Source: Shinella sp. UYSO24 (lineage in GTDB: Bacteria; Pseudomonadota; Alphaproteobacteria; Rhizobiales; Rhizobiaceae). Taken from it: a stretch of DNA of 64,000 bases. The notes beneath the pieces were generated by a model, which had not been told where the DNA came from, did not search any database, and worked only from the letters and a program-made list of their open reading frames with translations. The stretch spans positions 186,001-250,000 of the forward strand of contig CABHNZ010000003.1 of assembly GCA_902167985.1 (NCBI GenBank), given 5' to 3'. The translations under genes and the position numbers were made by a program. Of the stretch, positions 1-12,308 are shown piece after piece; positions within the stretch are counted from its first letter, which is position 1; each line of letters opens with the position of its first letter.

Positions 1-3000
1 GGTTGCCGATGGTGGCATCGAGGTCTCCGGGCGCGGCGAAGCCGGAACGACCGTCACCGTTACCAACGCGGCCGGCACGGTGATCGGCACCGGCACTGTG
101 GCGACCGACGGTACGTTCGATGTCGCGATCGCACCGCCGCAGATCGATGGCAGCCAGTTGAGCGTTACGTTGACCAATGACAATGGCACCTCCCTGCCCG
201 GCCTTGTCGCCGCACCGGATCTCCTCGTTCCGGAAGCGCCGACGGACATCGTCGTCGATGGCGCAGGCGCCGTTCTGACCGGACGCGGTGAAGCGGGCAC
301 GACCACGACCGTGACCAATAGCGCTGGAACAGTCGTCGGCAGCGCCACGGTGGGCGTCGATGGATCTTTCTCTGTGACGTTGCAGCCCGCACAGAGCGAT
401 GGAGGCTCGCTCACAATCACTCTCACCGATGCGGCCGGCAATATCTCGCCATCTGCAATCGCCACCACGCCCGATCTGACGGGCCCGGACGCCGCGACGA
501 ATGTGAGTGTCACCGCAGACGGCATCGTTCTGACGGGGCGCGGTGAGCCCGGTTCGACGGTAACGATCACCAATTCGGCCGGCACGGTGCTCGGCACAGG
601 CACGGTCGGGCCCGATGGCGATTTCAGCATCACGCTGGCGCCGCCGCAGACCGATGGCAGCCCGCTTGACATCGTGCTGACCGATGCCGCCGGCAATCCG
701 TCCGATCCGGCATCCGTCGCATCGCCCGATCTGATCGCTCCGAATGCGCCGACGGATCTCGTCATCAACGACGACGGCACGTCTCTTACCGGCCGTGGCG
801 AACCGGGCACGACAGTGATCGTGACGGATGCCGACGCGTGACGATTGCCACCGGCATCGTCACGCCGGACGGCACGTTCAACCTCGCGCTGAACCCGGAC
901 CAGATCAATGGCGGCGAACTCAGCGTGACACTCGAAGACGCAGCCGGCAATGATTCGGCCGCCACGACCATTATCCCGCAGGATTTTCAGGCCCCGCAGC
1001 CGGCGACCAATCTTGCAGTGGACGATAGCGGCACAGTGGTCAGCGGCCGTGGCGAACCGGGCGCGTTCATCACCGTCACCACGGCGGCCGGTGTCGTGAT
1101 CGGCGAGAGCATGGTCAATCCGGACGGGACATTCAACGTCACGGTTGATCCGGCTCAGACGAATGGCGGCCTGCTGTCCGTCGTGCTGACCGACGCGGCA
1201 GACAACGCTTCCGACCCCGCATCGGTGCTCGCACCGAACCCCGACGCTCCAGACGCGCCGACCGGCGTTGCCATCGATGCCGGTGGTGTGGTCGTGACCG
1301 GTAACGGACAGGCGAATGCAACCGTGCGCGTCTATGACGACCACGGCAACACCGTTGGTGAAGGCACGGTCAATCCGGATGGAACCTTCTCCGTCACGCT
1401 TGAGCCGATCCAGACGGATGGCGGTGAGCTGCGGGTGACGATTGCCGATGCCAACGGTACGTCCCAACCGTTTGTGCTGATCGCACCGGACCTTATCGTG
1501 CCGGAAGCGCCGACGAATGTCTCGGTCAACGAGGCCGGCACGGTCGTCACCGGCCGCGGCGAGGCTGGGACCACTGTTACGATCACCAATGCGGCCGGGA
1601 TCGTCATCGGAACCGGTGAGGTGGGCGCCACGGGTAATTTTGCGGTCACGCTTTCCCCGGCGCAGGTGGATGGCGAGGCTCTTTCGGTTTCGCTGTCTGA
1701 TGCGGGCAGCAATCAGTCGCCCTCCGTATCACTCACATCCCCCGATCTGACGCTACCAACAGCACCGGCTGACCTTGTCGTGAGCACGGACGGCACGCTT
1801 CTGACCGGACGCGGCGAACCGGGTGCACGGATCACCGCGAAAATGCCAATGGCGTGGTGATCGGCACCGGCACTGTCGATGCGCAGGGCGATTTCTCGGT
1901 GGCGCTCGATCCGCCGCAAGTCAGCGGCGGTCAGGTCTCGGTCATTCAGGAAGACACGGCCGGCAACATTTCGGCCCCCGATACGGTCCTTCCCGCCGAT
2001 GACACGCCTCCATCGGCCGCGACTGGTCTCGCGGTCAACGCCGCAGGCACGATCCTCTCCGGTCAAGGCGAGGTCGGCGCGACTGTGACCGTCACCAATA
2101 GCGCGGGCACGGTGATCGGCACCGGCATTGTGACCGCTGACGGCAGTTTCACGCTGGGCATTTCCCCGGCGCAGACCGATGGCGGCAGTATTCGCGTGGT
2201 CCTCGCCGACGCCGAAGGCAACGTTTCCACCGGCGCCACCGTGACGGCACCCGACCTCACGGCCCCTTCCGCCCCTGCCGACCTCGCAATTGTCGCCAAT
2301 GGAGCGATCCTGACCGGCACCGGCGAGGCCAATGCGACCGTCACCATTCGCAACGCGACGACTGGAGCGATCATTGCGTCCGGTGAGGTCACGCCGGAAG
2401 GAACCTTCAGCATCGCACTCAGCCCGCCGCTCTCGAATGGCGAGAACCTGCAGATTGTCCTGACTGACGGTTCCGGGAATGTGTCTCTCCCCGGAGCGAT
2501 CACCATACCCGATCTCACGCTTCCCACACCTCCGGCCGGCCTTACCGTCAATGGCTCCGGCACGGTGGTAACGGGTAGCGGCGAGGCGGGCGCGACCGTG
2601 ACGATCACCAATCCGCTTGGACAGGTCGTCGGAAGCGGCATCGTCGCGGCAGGCGGCACGTTTGCCGTCGGGCTAAGCCCGGCGCAGGCCAATGGCGAAA
2701 ACCTCGCGATCACTCTCACCGATCCTTCCGGCAACATCTCGCTGCCCGGTACTGTCGCGGCCCCCGACCTGACGACGCCGACAGTCGCGACGGGTATCAC
2801 CGTCGCAGCCGATGGAGCCGGACTTTCGGGAACTGCGGAAGCCGGCACGACAGTGACGGTCAGGGATGCCAGCGGGACCGCTGTCGGCTCTGTCACCGTT
2901 GCGTCCAATGGCACCTTCACCGTTCCCTTGAGCCCGCCGCAGACCGATGGCGGCGCGCTGCAAGTAACGGTCGCCGATGGCGCCGGGCATGTCTCTGCTC

Positions 3001-5560
3001 CCGTTGTGGTGGCTGCTGCCGATCAGCTGGCACCGGACGATCCGACCAACCTGACGATCAGCGCGGACGGCACGCAACTACTCGGCATGGGCGAGCCCGG
3101 AGCAACCGTCACTGTAACCTTGCCGGATGGAACCGAGGTTGCGAGCGGCACAGTCGGCACCAACGGCATCATTGCCATAACGCTTGATCCGGACCTTTCC
3201 GACGGCGGCAACCTGCAGGTTGTCCTGACAGACACCAGCGGCAACGCCTCCGGCAGCGTCTCCGTCACGACCCCGGACCTTGAGGCGCCTTTGGCACCGG
3301 TCGGCGTCGCCATCGACCCCACCCAGACGGTGGTCAGCGGCAGCGGCGAAGTGAACGCGATCGTCGTCGTGCGCGATGCGCTGGGCGTTATCGTCGGCGA
3401 CGGGCAGGTCGGGACGGACGGCACGTTCAGCATCACGCTGACACCACCACAGACAGAAGCCGGGCAATTGCAGGTGACGCTTGAGGACGAGGCCGGCAAT
3501 GTATCGACCGGCGTGGCCGTGATACTTTTCGACGTCCAGCCGCCGGCAGCCCCGACCAATCTTGTCGCAGGCGCTGACGGCCTGACCTTGAGCGGCATCG
3601 GCGAGGCAGGTGCCATCGTGCGGGTCAGCGACGCATCAGGCAATCCGATCGCGATAACCAATGGCACAGTTGCACCCGACGGCACGTTCACTGTGACATT
3701 CGCCAGCCCGTTAACGGGCGGAGAAACCTTGCAGGTGACGCTGACCGATGCCGCCGGCAATACCTCGGTGGCGGGCACCGCCCTTTCCGTCGATCTGGAT
3801 GCGCCGGATATTCCAGGAAATCTGGCGCTGGATGCCGACGGTATCGTCCTCACCGGCACCGGCCCAGCCAATGCGGCGGTCAGGGTCACGGATGCGGAGG
3901 GCAACGAGGTCGGCACAGCAATCGTCCTCGGAGATGGCACGTTCAGCATTACCTTCGATCCGCCCCAGGCCGATGGCGGCGATCTGCGTGTCACGCTGAG
4001 CGATAGCAACGGCATCTCGCAACCCGGCTTCGTCACGACGCCGGATCTTGAGGCACCGGAGGCCCCGACCGGGCTTGCCGTCAATGCCAGCGGTACGACA
4101 TTGACCGGCCAGGCCGAAGCGGGGGCAACCGTGACTGTCACGACGGCCGGCGGTCTGGAGGTCGGTAGCGTCGTTGTCGGAACGGGCGGCACCTTCTCCG
4201 TTTCCCTTTCACCCGCACAGACCGACGGTGGCCCTCTCTCCGTCGTCGTTGCAGATGCGGCGGCAATGCCGCCGCGGCCGTCACGATACCCGCGGCCGAT
4301 CTCGTCGCCCCAACGGATGCGACGGGCCTCAGCGTCAATGCCGGAGGGACCGTGCTTTCCGGCACGGGCGAAGCCAATGCGGCAGTCACCGTCACCAATG
4401 GCTCCGGACTTGTGATCGGCACCGGCACGGTCGCCCCGGATGGCAGCATCTCCGTCCCGCTGTCTCCCGCCCAGACGATCGGCAGCACGCTTTCCGTCGT
4501 TCTGACCGACACGGCAGGCAATGTCTCCGGAGCGGCAACGGTTGCCGCCCCTGACAACCTCGCTCCCGGCGCGCCGACGGCGCTGGTGGTCTCGGCGGAT
4601 GGGCTTGTCCTTTCAGGCCTCGGTGAGGCCGGCGCCACAGTCACGGTCAGGTCTCCGGGCGGTGCTGTTCTCGGCACGGCGGTGGTGGAGAGCGATGGCA
4701 CATTCGATGTCACACTCGGTTCCGCACAGACGGACGGCAGCATTCTCTCCGTCACGCAGGCCGATATTGCCGGCAATATCTCGGAGCCGCCACGGTCACG
4801 GCGCCGGACGAGGTCGACCCATTGGCCGCCGATGATCTGGTGGTGACGCGACCGGCACGCTGATGACGGGTAGCGGCGAGGCCGGTGCTGCCGTCACGAT
4901 CACGAACGCCGCCGGCACGATCGTCGGACAGGGCGTGATCGGTCAGGATGGGCTCTTCAGCATTGGGCTTTCGCCTGCCCAGATCGATGGCGGAACCTTG
5001 AGCGTCGGCCTTGCCGATACGGCCGGTAATACGTCGCTCGCGGCAACCATCGCGGCACCGGATCTCATCGATCCGGCTGCGCCGACGGCGCTGGTGATCG
5101 ATGGCGCAGGCGCCGTCGTAACCGGTCAGGGCGAGGTCGGATCGACTGTCACCGTTACCAATGCCGCCGGCACGGAACTGGGTTCGGTGGTGATCGCGCC
5201 GGCGGCGGCTTCGCCGTGACTTTGTCGCCTCCTCAGGGCAATGGCGGACTGCTCACCGTGGTGGTCATCGATCCATCCGGCAATGTTTCGGATCCGGCAG
5301 CGGTTCTCGCACCGGACTTTACCCCGCCCCCAATCGCCGATGATCTTGTCGTCAATCCTTCCGGCACGGAACTCACCGGCAGCGGTGAAGCCGGCGCGAC
5401 CGTGACTGTTACAAACGCCGGAGGCACAATCGTCGGGACCGGTACGGTGGGTACGGACGGGCTGTTTGCAATCGGCCTGTCGCCGGCACAGGTCGATGGC
5501 GGCCAGTTGAGCGTTGTTCTGGAGGATGCATCGGACAATATATCCGGCTCAGCCACCGTC
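1..5560 (+). repeat. Tandem Ig-like modules, about 255 bp each
   Basis: The coding DNA repeats with a period of about 85 codons, roughly 22 copies in the window. Modules begin near a P-x-A-P-T-x-L segment and end with P-D-L. Copies are diverged (not near-identical), so the array looks old and selected rather than freshly expanded. Confidence 0.8.
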
Positions 5561-6747
5561 ACCGTGCCGGGCATCGATTTCGCTCTCGCCAGTGTCGGCG
5601 ATACGGCAATCCTCGACAGAACCGTCACCGTGATACCGGAAGCCTCGCCGTCACGGGCATCGGACAGCCAGTTCGATCTCCTCGGGCTCAGCATAGGCTC
5701 GCTTGCCTCGGTCAATCTGGCCTCGTCGAGCCAGCCGGTCGTCAACTTCAACGTTGCGACGGCGAATAACGAGATCGCCCTCGATCTGACGATTTCCGGC
5801 GCTCTCGGCATCGGGCTTTTGAGCGGTTACACCGTCATCATCGAGCGCTACCAGAACGGCACATGGGTGCGCCCGACGGATCTCGGCAATGGCGTCAGCA
5901 ACGGCGTGCTCGATCTCGATCTGCTGGGGCTCGGCGCAACGCACACAGTCCTCACCCTCGAAGACATACCCTCCGGCAGCTACCGCGCGACATTCGTGCC
6001 CGATGTCGGCATCAGCATCGGGGTTGCCCTGACGCGCGACCTCTCGGTGACGCGACCGATGTGACCGATCAGGTGCATATCAGCGTCGGGGAGAATGCCG
6101 CCGGCAATTTCATCACCAGTTCGGCAAGCGGCGATCTTGCCGATCTCAGGGTCGGCTCCGTTACCTTCGAAGGGAGCGAGCATGCGCTGGTCAATGGCAG
6201 CCTCGCGCTTGCCGGCGATTACGGCACGCTGACGATCCAGGCAGACGGCAGCTATTCCTACACGCCGCACACGACGGCGCCGGATGGTGTCACCGACACG
6301 TTCAACGTCACCGTGGTCGACAGCATCACCGGCAACGAACTCACGGCAGATCTGTCCATCGGCATAGATATCGACGATGGCGGTGCCGGCACATTCGCGG
6401 CATCGAGCGATGTGGTGAGCCTCGCCTTTGCAGAGGATGTGGCGATAGACGACGGCAGCAGCTCGGCCACAGACAGTGGAACATCCGATGACGCCTCAAC
6501 CGTCGATGTCAGTCTCGACAGCGGCGGACAGGAAATCGATCTGAGCGGCCTGGACAGCCTCTCGGATGACACATCGACGGCCACGACGGCACCGGCCGCC
6601 GATGCGAACACGGCGACAGACCTCGATCTGCCGGGAGGAGACGCGGCAGCAACGGTCGATCTTGGTGACACGGCAACAGTAACGGCCGTCGAACCGCTGA
6701 CCACGCAGGACGACGAGCTTGCCGCCCAGCGGCTGCCCGTCGTGTAA
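1..6747 (+). CDS. Giant Ig-like-repeat surface adhesin, 3' part (frameshifted, 5' end outside window)
   Basis: This is probably a secreted biofilm or attachment protein, exported by the type I system encoded immediately downstream. From the window edge to about 5560 it is a tandem array of Ig-like (Big-type) modules. Each module carries a GEAGATVTVTN-like strand, G-T-V-x-x-DG-x-F, SPAQTDGG and a DAAGN-like turn. A non-repeat region follows at 5560-6060, then a VCBS/cadherin-like domain at about 6060-6370 (GTLTIQADGSYSYTP). An Asp/Thr/Ala-rich tail ends at the TAA at 6745. No RTX nonapeptides are visible. The frame breaks near 838, 1835, 4262, 4785, 4850, 5205 and 6047. Each break is a one-base loss and the repeat pattern continues in the new frame, so one long gene is more likely than seven. 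Ligand unknown. Confidence 0.8.
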
Positions 6748-6760
6748 CGGGAGACTGTGC

Positions 6761-9352
6761 ATGGATGCCAATAACAGCATGTCGCTTGCATTGGAGCGGT
6801 TTCGAAAGGCCAATGAACGGCGCAGCCTGATGACACCGCCTCCCCTGCAGCCGCAGGGACCGCCCTTACCGCCCCTGTCGAACTTGCCGTCCTTGCCGAC
6901 CTTGTCCAGAGAGGAGCCAGTCGCAGCACAGTCGCAGTCATATCCGCCAGCACCTCCCTCCCCGGAAGCGGCCGGGCCTTCACTCGATGTAACCCCGAAG
7001 ATGGAGGTTGAGGATCGAGCCACCAGTCCCCTGCCACAATCTGCGAGCAACGCTCATCCGCAATCTGCTGCCGCAACCGCCAGCACCGGCCCTCTCCCGC
7101 CCCCGGCCGCCAACGCCGCGCCAAAAGAGATACCCCGAACCAACGGCGCCGGTTCGACGCCCGGCCCGCAGCCGGACATGAAGCAGGATAGCGGGAACGC
7201 AGCGGACTGGATTGAGATCATCGGCCTGCTCGCCCAGCATTATGGCATTGCCCATTCCAAATTCGCGGCCAATTACATCGCGATCATGCAGGAAAACACC
7301 GCGCCTCTCCTGCGGATCGAGAAGCTGGCGCGACGCTTCGGCATAGATGTGAAACCGGTGGAGCCGCTCGTTGACGGCATCACCGCGCGCCGTCTGCCGA
7401 TGCTGATCGAGATTGCCGATGGCTCCGTCGGCTCGTGACCGAGGTCAATCGCGGCGAGGCAAAGATCACCTTTGCCGGAGACAATGGCCAATGGACCTGG
7501 GTGCCCATCGCGACGCTCGACAATGCGGTAAGCTACCTCCTGATCGCCCGCGATGCCCGCACGCGGCAGGATGATCGCGTCGATGCCTATATCACGGCCG
7601 ATACCCACGGCTGGTTCCGCAAGCTCGCGCTGCCCGACATGCGCCCCTATGGCTATGTCCTGCTCGCCTCCCTCGTGGCCAATGCGCTCTCGGTCGCCGG
7701 CGTCATCTTCTCGATGCAGGTCTATGATCGCGTTGTGCCTGCCAATTCACTCAACACGCTGGTGGTCCTGTTCATCGGCGTCGTCATTGCCGTCATCTTC
7801 GATTTCATCATGCGGAAGGTCAGGACGGCGGTCATCGATGTCGTCGGCAAGCGCGCCGATATCAAGATTTCCGACGTGGTCTTCGGTCACGCTCTGAGGG
7901 TCAAGAACCAGCATCGGCCGAAGGCGACCGGGACGTTCATTGCCCAGTTGCGCGATCTCGAACAGGTGCGCGAGCTACTCACGTCGACCACGGTGTCGGC
8001 CATCGCCGACCTGCCTTTCTTCTTCCTGTTTCTGGCGCTATTCGCCCTGATCGGCGGCTGGCTTGCCGTCATCCCGGCGGCAGCGCTTCTCCTGATGATC
8101 GCGCCGGGCGTGTTCGCCCAGAGGCGCCTCAAGCGCAATGCCGGGCTTGCCATGCGCGAGGCCTCGCTGCGCAACGCCATGCTGGTGGAGGCCGTGCAGG
8201 GCATCGAGGATATCAAGGCGCTGCAGGCGGAAAACGTGTTTCAGGCGAAATGGAATATGTTCAATGCCGCAAGTGCGGATGCGCAATTGCAATTGCGGGC
8301 GATCACCAGTTTCCTCACCGGCTGGGGGCATGCGATCCAGACCAGCGCCTATGCCGTGATCGTCTTCTGCGGCGCACCGATGGTCATGGCCGGCGATATC
8401 ACCACCGGCTCGCTGGTTGCCTGCTCTATCCTCGGTTCGCGCATGATGGCACCGATGGCGCAGCTTACCCAGGTGCTGAGCCGCTACCAGCATGCCAAGC
8501 TCGGGCTGCAGAGCCTCAACACGATCATGAAGATGCCCGTCGATCATCCACCGGCCGAAGCGCGGATCTCCGTCGGCTCGCTGCAGGGCCAGTACCGGTT
8601 CCGCAATGCCGTCTTCCACTATGGCGAACCGGCCGCCGCCGGCGCTCACGCTGACCGACTTCCGCATCGAGGCCGGCGAAACAGTGGCCCTTCTCGGCCG
8701 CAATGGTGCTGGAAAATCGACGCTTCTCCAGGCGCTCTCCGGCCAGCTGGAACCGCATTCGGGACAAGCGCTGATCGACAATCTGGCGATCGACCATATC
8801 GACCCCTCGGATCTGCGCCGCGAGGTGGGGCTGATCACCCAGAACTCCCAGCTCTTCCATGGGACGATCCGCGACAATGTGCTGATGGGCGCGCAAAGCG
8901 CCTCCCAGCAGACATTCATGGAAGCCCTGCAGATGACCGGTGCCGATGAATTCATCCGGCTCCTGCCGAAAGGTGTCGATCACCTCATCAACGAGGGCGG
9001 TCGCGGCCTTTCCGGCGGCCAGAGACAGGCGCTGCTTCTCTCCCGCACGCTGATCCGCAACCCCTCCGTCATCTTGCTCGACGAGCCGACCGCCTCGATG
9101 GACGAGACCTCGGAAAAGCTCTTCATCCGCCGCTTTGCCGAATGGGGTCGCAACAAGACGGTGGTGATCGCCACCCACCGGATGCGGGTTCTCGATCTCG
9201 TCGAACGGGTCGTCGCGCTCGACAATGGCGCGATCGCCGTCGACGCACCGAAGGAAGAGGGTCTGCGCATATTGAGCGGCGGCCCGCGCAAGCCGAACCT
9301 CTCCGCCGTCAAGGCTTCAGAGATGGCGCAGTCGCGGGGAGCACGCGCATGA
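6761..9352 (+). CDS. Type I secretion ABC transporter (LapB/HlyB-like), frameshifted
   Basis: An inner-membrane ATPase-permease that would energise export of the upstream adhesin. ATG at 6761 follows GGGAG and lies 13 bp after the adhesin stop. Restored order: a Pro/Ala-rich leader of about 150 residues, a C39-like but probably non-catalytic domain (no clear Cys-His pair; starts near DWIEIIGLLAQHYG), a membrane region with several helices (for example VLLASLVANALSVAGVIF), then the nucleotide-binding domain with Walker A GRNGAGKST, signature LSGGQRQ, Walker B ILLDEPT and the H-loop in ATHRM. Breaks lie near 7433 (one base lost) and 8640 (net two lost or one gained, in a GCC-rich run). The long proline-rich leader is unusual for the family. 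The stop overlaps the next start (ATGA). Confidence 0.85.
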
Positions 9353-10545
9353 GCAGATCCCTCTCGCGCACCGTCAACGACAGCTGGCATTACGGCGGCG
9401 AGGACGAGCTGCGTCTTTCCAAGGCGACCCGCATCGTCACGCTTGTCGTTCTTCTTTTGGCGGTCGCGCTCGTCTGGTCCTATTTCGCGGTCCTCGACGA
9501 GGTTTCGACAGGCGACGGCAAGGTCGTACCCATCCGCCGCGAGCAGGTGATCCAGTCGCTGGAAGGCGGGATCGTGTCCCGCCTGATGGTGCAGGAGAAC
9601 CAGGTCGTCGAGCAGGGCCAGCTGATCGCACAGCTCGACCCGACGATGACGGAGTCCGATGTCGGCGAATCCGCCGCCAAATACCGTGCGGCGCTGGCAA
9701 GTGCCGCGCGGCTGACGGCCGAAGTGAACCAGACACCGCTCGTCTTTCCCGATGATCTAAAGCCCTATTCCGAGCTTGTCGCGTCGGAAACGCGGCTCTA
9801 CGAGGCGCGACAGCGCAATCTCAACGAGACGCTGCGCTGGATCGAGCAGTCGCTGACGCTCACAAGGCAGGAACTCGGCGTCAATGAAGGCCTGTCGAAG
9901 ATGGGGGCCGCCAGCAGCGTCGAGATCATCCGGCTGAAGCGCGAACAGGTGGAGCTGGAACTGAAGAAGGTCGAGACCAGCACCCAGTATGTGGTGGAGG
10001 CGCGCGAGGAGCTGGCCAAGGCGAATGCCGAGGTCTCGTCTCTTTCCTCCGTCATCAAGGGGCGCTCGGACAGTCTTTCCCGGCTGACGCTGCGGTCGCC
10101 GGTGCGCGGCATCGTGAAGAATATCGAGGTCTCGACGATCGGCGGTGTCGTGCCACCCAATGGCAAGCTGATGGATATCGTGCCGCTGGGCGACCAGCTG
10201 ATGATCGAGGCACGCATCCTGCCGCGCGATATTGCCTTCATCCACCCGGATCAGGATGCCACCGTCAAGATCACCGCCTATGACTACGCGATCTATGGCG
10301 GCCTGCGCGGCAAGGTCGTGACCATCTCGCCGGACACGATACAGGATGAGGTGCAGCCGGAAATCTATTACTACCGGGTCTTCGTCAAGACGGACAAGGA
10401 TGCGCTGGTGAACGCCGCCGGCACGCGGTTTCCGATCTCCCCCGGCATGGTCGCAACCGTCGACATTCACACCGGTCAGAAGAGCGTGCTCGACTATCTG
10501 ATCAAGCCGTTCAACAAGGCGCGCGAGGCGATGAGAGAGCGGTAA
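9349..10545 (+). CDS. Type I secretion membrane-fusion protein (HlyD family)
   Basis: Periplasmic adaptor that links the ABC transporter to an outer-membrane channel. ATG overlaps the ATPase stop by 4 bp. The 398-residue protein has a single N-terminal membrane helix (about residues 27-46, IVTLVVLLLAVALVWSYFAV), a lipoyl-like half (GGIVSRLMVQENQVVEQGQ), a long coiled-coil hairpin (about 120-250), the second lipoyl half (LRSPVRGIVKNI) and a C-terminal beta-barrel with GMVATVDIHTGQ, the usual HlyD signature. The frame is intact. No TolC-type gene lies in the window, so the outer-membrane partner is elsewhere. It converges with cydC with only 17 bp between. Confidence 0.93.
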   Translation: MSRSLSRTVNDSWHYGGEDELRLSKATRIVTLVVLLLAVALVWSYFAVLDEVSTGDGKVVPIRREQVIQSLEGGIVSRLMVQENQVVEQGQLIAQLDPTMTESDVGESAAKYRAALASAARLTAEVNQTPLVFPDDLKPYSELVASETRLYEARQRNLNETLRWIEQSLTLTRQELGVNEGLSKMGAASSVEIIRLKREQVELELKKVETSTQYVVEAREELAKANAEVSSLSSVIKGRSDSLSRLTLRSPVRGIVKNIEVSTIGGVVPPNGKLMDIVPLGDQLMIEARILPRDIAFIHPDQDATVKITAYDYAIYGGLRGKVVTISPDTIQDEVQPEIYYYRVFVKTDKDALVNAAGTRFPISPGMVATVDIHTGQKSVLDYLIKPFNKAREAMRER

Positions 10546-10562
10546 GAGGCCCTCCCCGCCGG

Positions 10563-12299
10563 TCACCTCAAAAAGTGTTCACCCCGGAAGGGCGCAGAGA
10601 GCGTGAGGTCGGTCGATGGCTGTTTCCGTAGACCGGAAGACCCCGTCGCTTCGCCCGAGGCCGCAAGCCTGCCGCGCTCCTGATGGCTGATGACGATCGC
10701 CGTCCTGTTTTCGACGAGCCGCCCGATCGCAGCCCAGACGCGCGCGGCATTGGCCGTATCCAGCCCTTCCGTCGGCTCGTCCAGAATGACGATCGGCGCA
10801 TCGGAGAGAAAGGCGCGCGCTATCGCAATACGGCGTGCCTGCCCGCCGGAGAGATAGGCACCGAGTTCACCGACCATCGTGTCGAGCCCGGCGGGCATGC
10901 CGCGAACCTCGTCCGCCATGGCGGCCTGGCTCAGCGCTGGCCAGAGTTCGTCATCGCTGGCATCAGGCCGGACAAGCCGGAGATTGTCACGAATGCTGGC
11001 ATTGAAGAGATGCGTATGCTGCCCGACGACGGCGATCAGCTTTCGCAGCATGTCTTCGGGCAGATCGCGCAGGTTCTCGCCGCCAATCAGGATCTCACCG
11101 GCTTCCGGCTCCCAGAAATGCTGGAGGAGGTCGATGATCGTCGTCTTGCCGGAACCGCTCGGGCCGCTCAGCGCAAGACGCCGGCCCTGAGGCAGATCGA
11201 AACTGAGATTGTCGAGCACGACCGGGCCACCGGGCTGATAACGCATCGTCACATTTCGGAAGCTGACATCGAACTTGGCCGGAGGGGTCACGACCTCATC
11301 CGGGCAATCCTTGAATTGCACCGCCGGTGTAAGGTCGGTTATGACGAAAATGCGGGCCGCCGCCGCGCGGGTCACGCTCAGGGCTGCGAAGGCACCCGGC
11401 AGCGAGGCGACGATCTCGCCACCGGCCATGACCGCAAACACCAGCATCACCGCATAGGGCGCGGCCGGGCCCGCCTGCCCCGGCATGGCGAAAAGGATGA
11501 CGAAGGTTGCCAGAACGGCAAGCTGCCCGATCACGCCCGAAAGGGCATTGCCGATTGCGGCCCCCCAGGTCAGACGGCGTTGAGCGGCAACGAGCTTTTC
11601 CGATATCGCCATGAGCCTTGCCGCGCGATCGGCAACGGCACCAGCGATCTGCAATTCACCGAGGCCACGGATGAGATCCGTCGAACCCGCCTGCATCTGT
11701 GCCCGTTCGCTCGCAACGGAAGCGCCATGGCGAGCCCCGATCCGCTGCACGACCAGGGGCACGACGACGCCGGCGAGAGCGAGCGCCACCACTTCAATCA
11801 CAGCCACCGCGGGCGAGAAGATTGCAAGCGCGATGACCAGCGCCACGGAAGCGATAGCCGCGGCGCAGACCGGCACCATGACCTTCAGGTAGAAATTGCC
11901 GAGGCTTTCGATATCAGCCTTGAACCGCGCCAGAACATCGCCATCCCGAAAGTCCTGCAACCGCGCCGGTGCCAGAGGCTCAAGCCGGCGGAACAGCCAG
12001 ACGCGTAGCTCCGACAACAGGCCGAAGGTCGCATCATGCGTCACCAGCCGTTCCAGATAGCGGGCAACCGTTCGCAACACCGCAAGCCCGCGGATTGCGG
12101 CGGCAGGCGCGAAAAACTCCAGCTGCAACAGACCGAGCCCGGCCAGCGCCATCGCGGTGATGAACCACCCCGACAGGGCAAGAAGCGCGATATTGGCGAG
12201 AATGACGACAACCGAGAGCAACACACCAAGCGCCATGCGACGGCGCCAGGGATAGGAGAGCCTGATCAGGCGGTAGAGATCGCTGTTTTCCTTGCGCAT
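10563..12299 (-). CDS. cydC: Cytochrome bd assembly exporter subunit CydC
   Basis: Half of the heterodimeric CydDC ABC exporter, which moves thiols (cysteine/glutathione) to the periplasm and is needed for cytochrome bd maturation. The 578-residue protein starts with the CydC-type first helix region (VVVILANIALLALSGWFITAMALAG), followed by the remaining membrane helices and a nucleotide-binding domain with Walker A GPSGSGKTT, signature LSGGQARR and Walker B IVILDEPTEGLD. It starts 9 bp after the cydD stop and is last in the cydABDC operon. The final 35 residues look atypical, so a frame slip near the 3' end cannot be excluded. Confidence 0.9.
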   Translation of the reverse strand: MRKENSDLYRLIRLSYPWRRRMALGVLLSVVVILANIALLALSGWFITAMALAGLGLLQLEFFAPAAAIRGLAVLRTVARYLERLVTHDATFGLLSELRVWLFRRLEPLAPARLQDFRDGDVLARFKADIESLGNFYLKVMVPVCAAAIASVALVIALAIFSPAVAVIEVVALALAGVVVPLVVQRIGARHGASVASERAQMQAGSTDLIRGLGELQIAGAVADRAARLMAISEKLVAAQRRLTWGAAIGNALSGVIGQLAVLATFVILFAMPGQAGPAAPYAVMLVFAVMAGGEIVASLPGAFAALSVTRAAAARIFVITDLTPAVQFKDCPDEVVTPPAKFDVSFRNVTMRYQPGGPVVLDNLSFDLPQGRRLALSGPSGSGKTTIIDLLQHFWEPEAGEILIGGENLRDLPEDMLRKLIAVVGQHTHLFNASIRDNLRLVRPDASDDELWPALSQAAMADEVRGMPAGLDTMVGELGAYLSGGQARRIAIARAFLSDAPIVILDEPTEGLDTANAARVWAAIGRLVENRTAIVISHQERGRLAASGEATGSSGLRKQPSTDLTLSAPFRGEHFLR

Positions 12300-12308
12300 G
12301 GCGGCCTC

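Noticed and set aside
80..6747. Reading the adhesin as seven separate small genes
   Set aside because: The repeat phase continues across every break and each shift equals one lost base.
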